This document shows positions 8,682 to 18,400 of a stretch of DNA of 64,000 nucleotides, piece after piece. The notes below the pieces were generated by a model. It ran no database searches. It had not been told where the DNA came from and worked only from the letters and a program-made list of their open reading frames with translations. Position 1 is the stretch's first letter; each line of letters opens with the position of its first letter. The position numbers and the translations under genes were made by a program. Source of the DNA: Paenibacillus sp. FSL R10-2782 (GTDB taxonomy: Bacteria > Bacillota > Bacilli > Paenibacillales > Paenibacillaceae); assembly GCF_038592985.1 (NCBI RefSeq), contig NZ_CP151951.1, forward strand, positions 3,029,001-3,093,000, in the 5' to 3' direction.

Positions 8682-9140
8682 TCAGGACACCCCAATACCA
8701 GCCTGTGCAAATTGTCTTCCGTAAGCCCTGCAATTTTCCTTTTCATCGTCCAGTGGGTTGAATTCGATCTTCAAGCTCTCCTGAACAACAGCTGCACCAC
8801 GTTCTTTGACTTTTTGCTCTACCAGGTCAACCGCACCGCAGAATTGCGTATAGGATGTATCTCCGCTGCCAAATACAGCGGTCTTTTTACCGGACAAATC
8901 AAGTTCATCCAGTTCCTCGTAAAAATCTAAAAATTCATCAGGAAGCTCACCATCTCCCCATGTATATACACCCAACAGGAACCCGTCATAGCCGAGCAGT
9001 TCCTGCGCGCTGCAATCATACGAAGCCTTCAACTCCGCCTCATGTCCTGCCTGGCGGACGCCTTCGGCGATCAATTCTGCGATTTCCTCAGTATTACCAG
9101 TCATACTGGCATAAGCAATCATGATTTTACCCAAGTTCAT
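8682..9140 (-). CDS. Flavodoxin (short-chain, YkuN/YkuP-like)
   Basis: FMN-binding low-potential electron carrier of 152 residues. It has the phosphate-binding loop SMTGNTE (residues 12-18) and the isoalloxazine-contact loops GVYTWGDGELPD and VFGSGDTSYTQFCGA. Flavodoxins replace ferredoxin when iron is scarce, and the Bacillus subtilis ykuNOP flavodoxins are Fur-controlled; here a Fur box lies inside the promoter. The ATG at 9140 fits the family N-terminus (KIMIAYASMTG), although AGTGAGGG sits close to it; an ATG at 9122 is the alternative. The next gene downstream is the unrecognised protein, 20 bp away. Confidence 0.93.
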   Translation of the reverse strand: MNLGKIMIAYASMTGNTEEIAELIAEGVRQAGHEAELKASYDCSAQELLGYDGFLLGVYTWGDGELPDEFLDFYEELDELDLSGKKTAVFGSGDTSYTQFCGAVDLVEQKVKERGAAVVQESLKIEFNPLDDEKENCRAYGRQFAQAGIGVS

Positions 9141-9189
9141 CCCTCACTTTTGTTTGACATATGGAATGCATTCATTCCCTATTACTCAA

Positions 9190-9225
9190 ATAATATTTGA
9201 TAATGATTCTCATTGTCAAATATTA
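9190..9225 (-). promoter_or_regulatory. Fur box embedded in the flavodoxin promoter
   Basis: The segment 9199-9217 matches the classic 19-bp Fur box GATAATGATTATCATTATC at all but two positions. It sits in a longer palindrome whose outer arms TAATATTTGA and TCAAATATTA (9191-9225) match perfectly. On the minus strand TTGACA (9219-9214) and TATTAT (9195-9190), 18 bp apart, form a promoter, so the repressor site fills the spacer. Iron-bound Fur would block RNA polymerase directly. Confidence 0.85.
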
Positions 9226-9265
9226 ATTTCAAATAAGTGTTTTACACATGGTGCAACATACGCAA

Positions 9266-9290
9266 AACAGCCGCATAGCATGCGGCTGTT
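9266..9290 (-). terminator. Probable terminator downstream of araA
   Basis: Eleven-base arms AACAGCCGCAT and ATGCGGCTGTT with a 3-base loop; TTTTGCG follows on the minus strand. A second hairpin (9311-9332, arms AAGCTGCTT/AAGCAGCTT) lies between it and the araA stop. Confidence 0.65.
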
Positions 9291-9350
9291 CGCTGATAAA
9301 CCCTATGAGTAAGCTGCTTCAATAAGCAGCTTGTTTATTTATTGCATCCA

Positions 9351-10832
9351 TTATTTATTACGCCAGTACAGTTCATTCCATTGCAGCTCCTGACGGAACT
9401 GACGGATGTTCGTGTTGTTGTCAATGACGACGGCTTCTATGCCTGTCAGCTCTGCGTAATCCAGCAATTGCTCCGTGGTTACAGCATAGGACAACACCGT
9501 ATGATGCGCTCCACCCGCATGAATCCATGCTTCTGCGGACACTTCCAGAGAAGGCTCAGGTTTCCACAAAACGCTGGCTACAGGCAGCTTCGGCATTTGG
9601 TTTTTATTTTCCACAGCATGGATTTGGTTAATAATCAGACGGTAACGTCCTCCCAATTCAATGATGGATGCTACAAGCGCCTTACCCGGTTTGCCTTCAA
9701 AAATAAGACGAGCCGGATCGGCTTTGCCGCCAATACCCAACGGTTGAACATCAATACGCGGTTTGTTTACAGCAATCGTCGGACATACCTCCAGCATATG
9801 AGAACCCAAATTCAGTTCATTGCCCGGCTCCAAATGATAGGTGTAATCTTCCATAAAGGAAGTATCCACATTATTCGCCATCAGCTTCATCAGGCGCGTC
9901 AACGCTGCCGTTTTCCAGTCACCCTCGCCGCCGAATCCGTAACCTTGGGCCATCAAACGCTGAACCGCCAAACCAGGCAGTTGTTTCAGACCATGCAGGT
10001 CTTCAAACGTTGTCGTAAAGGCTCCAAATTCTCCGTCCTGCAAAAACTTTTTCAAGCCCAGCTCAATACGAGCCTGCTCCAAAATAGAATCACGTACTGC
10101 TCCCGGTTGCTTGGCTTCTGCGGATAGCTCATACAGGTCATGGTATTCCTCGAACAGAGAGTTAATATCCCCCTCTGACACGTTATTAACGACCTCAACC
10201 AGATCACCCACACCATAGCCATTGATTGACCAGCCCAACTGGGCCTGAGCAGATACTTTGTTGCCGTCGGTTACAGCTACTTCACGCATATTGTCACCAA
10301 AACGGGCTACTTTGAGATTTTGGCTTTCGCTATAAGCAGCAGCCGTGGACATCCAGCCGCCGATGCGTTTCTGAACGCCTTCTTCCTCCCAATAGCCAAC
10401 AACGACTTTGCGAGTTACACCCAGACGGGCACCGATAAAGCCAAATTCACGGTCACCATGCGCGGATTGGTTCAGGTTCATAAAGTCCATATCAATACTA
10501 TCCCAAGGGATATCACGGTTAAATTGAGTATGCAGGTGCAACAATGGCTTTGCCAAACGCGTCAAGCCAGCAATCCACATTTTCGCTGGAGAAAATGTAT
10601 GCATCCAGGTAATAATCCCTGCACACAGGTCATCTCCGTTCGCATCAATAATGAGACGACGAATCGCGTCGGAATTCGTCAGAACCGGCTTGAGTACCAC
10701 TTCAAACGGTAAATGACCACTACGGTTCAATCCCTCTACAATTTGACGAGAATGCTCTTGTACCTGATCGAGCGTCTCGGGTCCATACAAATGCTGACTT
10801 CCTGTAGCAAACCAAAATTTAAACGGTTTCAT
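9351..10832 (-). CDS. araA: L-arabinose isomerase
   Basis: Cytoplasmic enzyme that isomerises L-arabinose to L-ribulose, 493 residues, the usual length for the family. Recognisable segments are [16 protein letters not shown] at the N-terminus, [14 protein letters not shown], the substrate/metal region [15 protein letters not shown], the following [11 protein letters not shown] and GSHMLEVCP segments with Glu and His ligands, and the C-terminal [11 protein letters not shown]. The ATG follows AGGAGGAA. It stands alone: araB, araD and transporter genes are not adjacent, unlike the B. subtilis ara operon. Two AraR-type operators and a promoter lie upstream, so induction by arabinose is likely. 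Confidence 0.97.
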   Translation of the reverse strand: MKPFKFWFATGSQHLYGPETLDQVQEHSRQIVEGLNRSGHLPFEVVLKPVLTNSDAIRRLIIDANGDDLCAGIITWMHTFSPAKMWIAGLTRLAKPLLHLHTQFNRDIPWDSIDMDFMNLNQSAHGDREFGFIGARLGVTRKVVVGYWEEEGVQKRIGGWMSTAAAYSESQNLKVARFGDNMREVAVTDGNKVSAQAQLGWSINGYGVGDLVEVVNNVSEGDINSLFEEYHDLYELSAEAKQPGAVRDSILEQARIELGLKKFLQDGEFGAFTTTFEDLHGLKQLPGLAVQRLMAQGYGFGGEGDWKTAALTRLMKLMANNVDTSFMEDYTYHLEPGNELNLGSHMLEVCPTIAVNKPRIDVQPLGIGGKADPARLIFEGKPGKALVASIIELGGRYRLIINQIHAVENKNQMPKLPVASVLWKPEPSLEVSAEAWIHAGGAHHTVLSYAVTTEQLLDYAELTGIEAVVIDNNTNIRQFRQELQWNELYWRNK

Positions 10833-10892
10833 AATTAAAAATTCCTCCTGTCAGGAAATAAGTATAGTTGCAGCTGTATTCATAGATAAACT

Positions 10893-10910
10893 ATTATGTA
10901 CGTACAATCT
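10893..10910 (-). promoter_or_regulatory. AraR-like operator 1 overlapping the araA -10 box
   Basis: Palindrome with core TGTACGTACA (10897-10906), matching the ATTTGTACGTACAAAT-type AraR operators of Bacillales. It covers the proposed -10 hexamer, consistent with repression. Confidence 0.7.
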
Positions 10911-10924
10911 AATATTTTTATCAA
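10895..10924 (-). promoter_or_regulatory. Likely araA promoter
   Basis: TTGATA (10924-10919), 18 bp spacer and TACATA (10900-10895) on the minus strand, about 60 bp before the araA start. Operator 1 overlaps the -10. Confidence 0.5.
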
Positions 10925-10944
10925 TATTATGATGAAAAATGATT

Positions 10945-10960
10945 AGTTGTACGTACAAGT
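10945..10960 (-). promoter_or_regulatory. AraR-like operator 2 upstream of the araA promoter
   Basis: Perfect 12-base palindrome TTGTACGTACAA (10947-10958), centred 51 bp from operator 1. That is close to five helical turns, as expected for cooperative looping by AraR dimers. Confidence 0.7.
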
Positions 10961-10981
10961 GGGATTGACTTCATTTTAATA

Positions 10982-10995
10982 TGGAAGCGCTCTAA
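10982..10995. promoter_or_regulatory. Possible catabolite-responsive element (cre)
   Basis: TGGAAGCGCTCTAA resembles the CcpA consensus TGWNANCGNTNWCA with two mismatches. It lies just upstream of AraR operator 2, a sensible place for carbon catabolite control of araA. Confidence 0.4.
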
Positions 10996-11116
10996 TTACA
11001 AGTGTATTCGGCAAAAAAATATTTTTTATCTGGAAACTGAGCACTTCTCCTAGGTTAATATCCTAAGCATCTTAGTAAACAAGCACGTAAGCCCTAATAG
11101 TCATGACATATCAAAC

Positions 11117-11148
11117 AATGCCAAGCCCTATAATTAGGACTTGGCATT
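11117..11148. terminator. Terminator of the NRPS-MFS operon
   Basis: Long hairpin with outer arms AATGCCAAG and CTTGGCATT and inner CCTA/TAGG pairing. A T-rich tract follows on the minus strand about 65-95 bp past the MFS stop. It may act in both directions. Confidence 0.65.
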
Positions 11149-11213
11149 ATTGTGAGGAAATTCCCACACAAAGTTGATCATCTATTTTACATGAAAAACA
11201 GACATTAAAACTT

Positions 11214-12479
11214 TTAACTTACTTCATTTGTTGCATGAGGATGCCCCAACCCACCTGCCTTCTCTAATGGAATTTCAAACTGACGAACTGTCTTGATAAA
11301 GAACATGATTAGTCCAGACAATACGGTAATCAGGGCGCTGAAAAACAAGACCTCAGGCAGTGAGAATCGCAAAGCTAACGCGCCGCCAATCAGAGCTCCC
11401 AGCGGAAGGGCCGCATTCGAGAGGGTATTCGTAAAGGCGATCACACGTCCTAACAGCGGTAAGGGAGTAATAATTTGGATCAAAGACATTTGCAATATAT
11501 TAATTATACCTGTAAAAGCACCTATTAGGAGAGCCGCCAGTAGTTTCATCCACATCTGGGGCATCACAGAAAACAGGAAAATGGCAAGTCCTGTAGCTAC
11601 CCATGCAGCTGCAATGGTAAGACCGTTCCTTTTAAGCACATTTACCAGAAAAGAACCTACAAAAATGCCGATGAAATAAGAAATATACAGCAAACTGTAA
11701 TAGATTGGCGAACCGTAATCGACAGCAATGGAGGGCATAGTAATAATCAGAAAAGCCATTGAAAAGTTGGCAAGAGCAAAGAATGGCAACATAATTCGCA
11801 AAAAGGTGTGGCGTTTTACAAAGGTATATCCTTCTTTCAGTTCTCTCCAATAGTGCCCTAATGTTAGCGAGCCCTCGCTATGTGTCCCTTCCGTTGAATG
11901 AGTGTCGAGCTGTTTGCTGAGTCTAATATATACGACACCTGCAAGGAACAGCATACCGCTGGCCAGTAAAAAGGTGTTTTGCATACCCATAGCGATAATG
12001 AGCGAAGCTCCAGCCAGATAACCAGCGATATTAATGATCTGGTCCGACGATGAAATCATAGAGTTCGCCCTAATAATTAAATCTGGTACACGAACAAGTT
12101 GAGGCAGCATTTTACTGTTAGCAGGATAGAACAGCATGGAGAAGCAAGACGCTATAAAAACGATCGCGAGGATAATTATCAAATTGGTCATCCCGTCTCG
12201 AATAAGAAACGGGACAATCGAAATTAGAATCGCCTGCGCAAACAAAGCAATGCTGGCCAAGCGTGCGGGTGAATAGCGATCTACGAGTGGGCCAACAAAA
12301 AAGCTGAAAATAGATGCTGTAGATACCGCCGCATACGTGAAACTGGTAAATGCCACTGACTGCGTCGATTGCTGAACAAAATATAACAACACAATGGAAT
12401 AAATGCTATCCGCTATATTTGCCACGGTACGTGAAGCAAAAAAGCGGACAAACCGATTGTCTTTGAATAAATGATTCAC
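11214..12479 (-). CDS. MFS exporter co-transcribed with the NRPS
   Basis: Major facilitator protein of 421 residues with about 12 hydrophobic segments and the motif-A region GPLVDRYSPARL between helices 2 and 3; it resembles MFS_3/enterobactin-exporter-like proteins. The start is a GTG at 12479 preceded by GGGAGC, 12 bp after the NRPS stop, and the ribosome binding site lies in that gap. Tight coupling to the only other gene in the operon makes export of the NRPS product, and thus self-protection, the likely role (inference). A terminator follows at 11117-11148. Confidence 0.9.
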   Translation of the reverse strand: MNHLFKDNRFVRFFASRTVANIADSIYSIVLLYFVQQSTQSVAFTSFTYAAVSTASIFSFFVGPLVDRYSPARLASIALFAQAILISIVPFLIRDGMTNLIIILAIVFIASCFSMLFYPANSKMLPQLVRVPDLIIRANSMISSSDQIINIAGYLAGASLIIAMGMQNTFLLASGMLFLAGVVYIRLSKQLDTHSTEGTHSEGSLTLGHYWRELKEGYTFVKRHTFLRIMLPFFALANFSMAFLIITMPSIAVDYGSPIYYSLLYISYFIGIFVGSFLVNVLKRNGLTIAAAWVATGLAIFLFSVMPQMWMKLLAALLIGAFTGIINILQMSLIQIITPLPLLGRVIAFTNTLSNAALPLGALIGGALALRFSLPEVLFFSALITVLSGLIMFFIKTVRQFEIPLEKAGGLGHPHATNEVS

Positions 12480-12491
12480 GTTTTCAGCTCC

Positions 12492-15400
12492 CTACTGCCG
12501 TATGGCTAGGTCAGAAATAATCTTATCGTTAGCAGCTTGCAATATTCGATAGATATCCTCATGTTTCTCTTCATATGGTAGGCGCAGGAATATTTGAAGT
12601 ACTGCTCCAGTATGGGCAGCTTCAAAGAAAATCACTTCTTCTCCGTCAACTAAGGTTGTACTTCTGTTTAAGGTGCTCAACATCTTCGAGGCCTCTTGCA
12701 TTTCTCCCAGGTAATTGAACACGATTGGTAATTGTCCAAGTCCCTTTTTTAGCATACTGCTTGCTTGCGGATAGATAGGCTCCATTTCTTCATTAAAAAT
12801 TAAATTAAAGAAGTTTAAATGATGATTTGCAGCAACGCTTAATTGTTTTTTGATCACCGCATGATAAGATGGCATTTCTTCCTTATGGAGTAACACGGGA
12901 ATATGATCAATGTATTCTCCCACGGATTCAAAGTAATTCCGATCCCCATACTGTCTTCCATACTGCGTTAACCATAACGGAATTTCTGATTTTTGGAAAT
13001 AAATACTAAAAAATCGGAATGCCATTTGGAGAGAAATCTCCCATAGGTTCACAGAATCATTCTGCATTGAAATACTCGGTAGTGTTATATCCCATTGATA
13101 CGTTGTCATTTGTCCATATTTGAATTCCCGGGTCAGCTTATAAATTTGACTTGTACTCTCAACAAATGACTGGAGCTTATATTGCTCAACAATTTGCTGA
13201 TCACTTATCCCCTGTGGTCCTTGACGAATATGTTTGACATAATCCATATAATGGAATACCTCTGTTGTATGCTCCAGTTGTGGATCCTCATATTCTTCAA
13301 GTAACTGACTCTCCAAAATCATGCTACTCGTGCCATCGAAAATAATGTGTGAGCACGGCAGAAGCAATAAGTGTTCCCGCAAATTCAAGCGAATCAACGC
13401 AATTCGGTATTGCAAAGATTTCGTCTGCTCATACGGTTCAAAATAAAGATGCGACATGATAGACGAAAGGAGCTTGCGCTGGGTTGGTATCGGATATGCC
13501 GATAGATCCACCATAGGTAAAGATAAGTTCTCCGGGATTGATCGGACTTCCCAAGCCCAACCCCCGTCTGATTGAATCAGTACGCTTCGCAGTAATTCAT
13601 GCCTGCGCATGAGCTGCTGAACAGCTGTGGACAGACGTTGCTTATCTACATAGTGATTCAGATGAATCACCGTGCCAGAAGAAGCAGGATGCTGCAAATG
13701 ATAATGTTGAGCAGGTGCCAATGGAAACTGTCCGATCGCCTCTGAGCTTAGCAGACTACCATTCCAAGTTGCATTCATTTCATCAATTATTGAAATAAAT
13801 TCCATTGATTGAGAGTGAAGAACGTCTTCCTGTTCATCATCTGTTATTGTAATCATCGTGAGCAGAGCTTCAATCGACTGGCCTGCATCCTCTCCACCCA
13901 TAGGCACAATGTAATGCGGATGCAGGTCAGGATGTACATGAGACGGAATGAAAGCAACGATCTTATCAACCTGATCTGCTCGAAATGGATGTACTTGTAG
14001 AAACAGATAGTCTTGCTCATCAACCGACACAAATTGAAGCAAAGCTTGTACATCAAAAGTGTTGCTAATCCACTGTTCAGCTTCCGTGATACTGGAAATC
14101 CATGATGTGTTATGGTGTGTGTCACAACGTTCAGCTTGCAACAAATCAGACAAACCACGAATAGTTTGATGTTGTAATACCTGATGGATTCCTAGATAGA
14201 TACCTTTTTCCTGTGCTTTAGAGACAAGCAGTATAGCCTTTAGAGATTGACCTCCGAGTTCAAAAAAGTTATTGTCAATGCCTACCTTTTCCGCACCAAG
14301 CACCGTTTGCCAAAGCTCTACAAGTTGTTGTTCTAATGCATTTCTCGGGGCAACGTATTCTTCATTCCAACTACCTGTCCCTTTCGGTAAGGGTAGCGCT
14401 TTGCGGTCGATTTTCCCATTTGGGGTCAGGGGCATATACTGCAACTGCATAAGGTATGAAGGAACCATGTAATTGGGTAAATTTTTCAGCAACGTGTTAC
14501 GCAGTTCGCTTACACTTACTTCACGTTCTGCCACATAGTATGCGACCAGTTGGTTTTGCCCCTGTTCATCCGTACTTGCCAGCACAATGACCTCTTGTAC
14601 AGACTCCATTTTCAAAATTTGCGCCTCGACCTCGCCCAATTCAATTCGATACCCTCGGATTTTTACCTGATGGTCGATCCGGCCCAAATACTCAATGTTG
14701 CCATCCGGCATCCATCTTGCCAAGTCACCCGTTCGGTACATCCGTTCATAACTTGCTTCTCCGCTACTAAACGGATTTTTCACGAATTTTTCAGCAGTCA
14801 ACTCCGGACGATCCAGATAACCTCGCGCTAACCCCGGACCGGATACGCACAGTTCACCCGGTACACCCACCGGCGCTAGACGACCATGCGCATCCACCAT
14901 GTACACGCGATGATTCGGTATAGGACGCCCGATTGTAATCAGATCCTCAGCTCGCGGATCTTCAGACACGGACCATACCGATGTCGCGACCGAGTTTTCT
15001 GTTGGACCGTAAGCATTGTAATACGCCACTTTCTCCTTCCACTTAAGCACCAGCTCTATTGAGGCTGCTGAGCCTGCTGTGACCAAAATGCGTAAGTCTG
15101 GCATACGTGCTGGTTCCAGATACACCGTATAGGTAGGTGGGAGTGTGGCCACTGTAATTCGATGTTCCGACATGTACTTCTCAAACCACTCATAATTCAA
15201 AATCGTCTCTTGTGTCGGTACGTACAATGTCGCTCCACTGAATAGCCCCTGGAAGATTTCCCAGCAGGATGCATCAAACGAATAGCTGGCGAATAACAAC
15301 ACATGATCTGATGAGATAATCTGTAGCGTTTGATCAAAATACGTTTTCAGATTGGACAATCCTCGGTGTTCCAGCATAACTCCTTTCGGCTGTCCCGTGG

Positions 15401-18400
15401 TTCCCGATGTATAAATAACATACGCGAGGTTATTTGAACCACTTACCGAATCTAGGTTTGAACCATCCTTGTGATATATGGATGTTTTCCCATTCAGGAC
15501 CAGCACCTGACCCTCAAACATCCCTTTTTCCACCAGATGACTTTGCGTCAACAGCAGTTTTGTTCCGGAATCTTCCAGCATGTATTGGATTCGCTCCTGC
15601 GGATACGTCGGATCAATTGGCACATAAGCCCCACCAGCCTTGAGCACTGCCAATATGCTTACGATCATCTCAATAGAACGTTCAACAAGTAAACCAATTC
15701 GCTGATCTGACTGCACTCCATAAGATCGCAGCGTTCTTGCCAATTGATTGGCGCGCTTATTCAGCTCACGGTAGGTCAACTGCTCTCCTTCGAAATACAA
15801 GGCGATCTGCTCTGGCGTCTGCAACACTTGCGCTTCAAACAAACCGTGAATCGTCTGCTCGTGCGCGTACTCTGCTGCCGTATCTCCCCAAATCGCCAGA
15901 ATTTGTTCGCGCTCCTGCTCCGTCACAATGTCCAACTCGCGCACTCGAATGTCCGGTTTCGCCACCACTTGCTCCAGCAGCTGTACTAGATGGCCCTGAA
16001 TTTGTTCTACACTGGTACGGTCAAACACCAATGCATTGTAGCTAAAGCTCATTTGGATCGTTTTTCCTGGCAACACCGCCAGATTAAAGTCGTCGGTCGT
16101 TGACTTGGCTACCTTTGCTGTCCATAGGCTGAGGTCGAATTCTTCACCATCACTCATATGCTCCACTTCTTCCTCGACCAGAACATCTGCAAAAATCACG
16201 CTATGATTGATCCAATCCTGAATGAGCTCAGATAGCCCCTGATTCTCATGGGGTGGATATGTGGCATGCACACGTGCATACTTGAGTAACTTTTCGTTTT
16301 GCTTCATTAATTCTGTGAACAAACTGTTTTCTCCGCCTTGGATACGCACAGGCATCGTGTTTATAAATGCCCCCGTCACTGCTTCTGTATTTGCCATATC
16401 AGCCGCCTGACCTACTACATGTACGCTGCCGAACACAACGTCCTCAGTTCCGTTATATCTTTGCAGTAAAATCCCCCATGCCGCCTGTAGTAACGTACTG
16501 ACCGATACCTCTTCCTGCTCGGCGATTCGTCGTATTCCGGCGGTCAGCTCCATACCCAGATCCAGGTTTACATACTCCGCCTGATATGTTGTCTGATTCT
16601 GCTTTTTAGCCTGCGGTAAATGGGCTTGTTCCTCGTACCCGGCCAGATAGTTGCTCCAGTAGCGTAATGCTTTTTGGCGTTCTTGATGCTCTTTCAGAAC
16701 AGGCACCGTTTCTTCCGTTGTGACCCATTCCAGCTCTCCAAGTGTTAGATCCGGGTTCACCACAACAGTCTCCACCAATCGTACAAAGTGGCGCGTCATC
16801 TGCTCTACTGTTTCCCGCTGATATAGCGATGTCGCATACTCTAATCCGAACCGAATACCCGCTGCTCCCTCAATGGCTTCCAGCGTCAAATCAAACTTTG
16901 CCGGGGCTTGCTCCATCCCATATGGACGGAAGCTCAGGTCAGCCAGCTTCAACTCGTTTTGCTCCGTGTTTTGCAACACAAACATCGTATCAAACAGCGG
17001 ATTGCGGCTCATGTCACGCTTCACCTTCAGCTTGTCCACCAGTTCCTCAAATGGATAGTCTTGATGCTCATACGCCTTCAATGCATGTTTCTTCACATTC
17101 TCCACATAGCTACGGAATGTTTGCCCTGCGGTTGGGTAATTACGCATAGCCAGCGTCCCAACGAACATTCCAATGACTGGCTCCAGATCCGCATGCGGTC
17201 GGCCGGCTATCGGGCTACCTACAATAATATCCTCCTGCCCGGTGTACTGATGCAGCAATGCTGTATAGGCTGCCAACAGCACCATGTACAGCGTCGAGCC
17301 TGTTTCGGCCGCCAGCTCTTTCAGGCGCTGGCTGACCTTCCCGTCCAATTCGAATTCCACTGTAGCCCCTGCTGTACTTCGCACCTCTGGACGAGCAAAA
17401 TCAGTCGCCAGGTTCAAGACGGGTAACTCACCATCAAAGGTGTCCAGCCAATACGCTTCCTGACGTTTTATCCACGCTTGCTGCGCTTCATTCTGCTGCC
17501 ATACAGCATAATCCTTGTATTGAATTCGTAGCGGAGACAGCTCCTCTCCGCTGTACAGACGTACAAACTCGTCGGTCAGCACCCCTGCTGATACACCGTC
17601 CGAAATAATATGATGCATATCCAGCATTAAGAAATGCTGAGCTTCTTGCTTTGTTCCATGTTCCCCAAGGTCCAATAAAGCCACCCTCAACAGCGGAGCC
17701 GTTTCTAAGTTGAATGAGCGCACAAAAGCTTGAATCCGCTCTTGGACTTTCTGGTTTACAGCCTGCGCGTGTGCTACATCGCGGGGGTCACCTTCTACCC
17801 GTATTTTCGCATATTCTACTTCGAACGACACCCCGTCCTCAATAAGCTGTACAGGCTCGTTCCCTTTCATTTCAAAGCGGGTACGCAAGGATGCATGTCG
17901 TTCAATTAATTGACAAAACACCTCTTCCACACGCTCCACATTAAGCGGTCCACTTACCTGAAGCACAGCCGGCATATTATAGTTCACATTGTTCGATTCC
18001 AATTGTTGGAGCACATACATCCGTTTCTGTGCCGAGGACAGCGGATAGAACGAGCGCTCTTCTGCCACCGGAATGGACGCGTATGCCAGCTGATCCAAAC
18101 CGTCCATCACTTCCGCCAACTGCTCAATTGTTGGAGCTTCAAAAATGCTGCGCAGTGGAAGCGACTTATTCAGTTCTTTATGAATTTTCGAAACCAGCGT
18201 CGTCGCTCGCAGAGAATGCCCACCTATTTCAAAGAAGTTATCTTTCACACTGACCTGCGCTAGATCTAAAATTTCCTTCCAGATCATCGCTAACTTCGAT
18301 TCCACCCACGTCCGAGGTGCAATATGTTCTATTCCATCTTGCAATTTGCCCTCGGGTGCTGGCAGTGCCTTCCGATCAATTTTGCCGTTCGGGGTCAGCG

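Noticed and set aside
9342..10127. A 261-codon plus-strand frame
   Set aside because: Antisense shadow of araA; composition is Arg/Gln/His-rich and meaningless.
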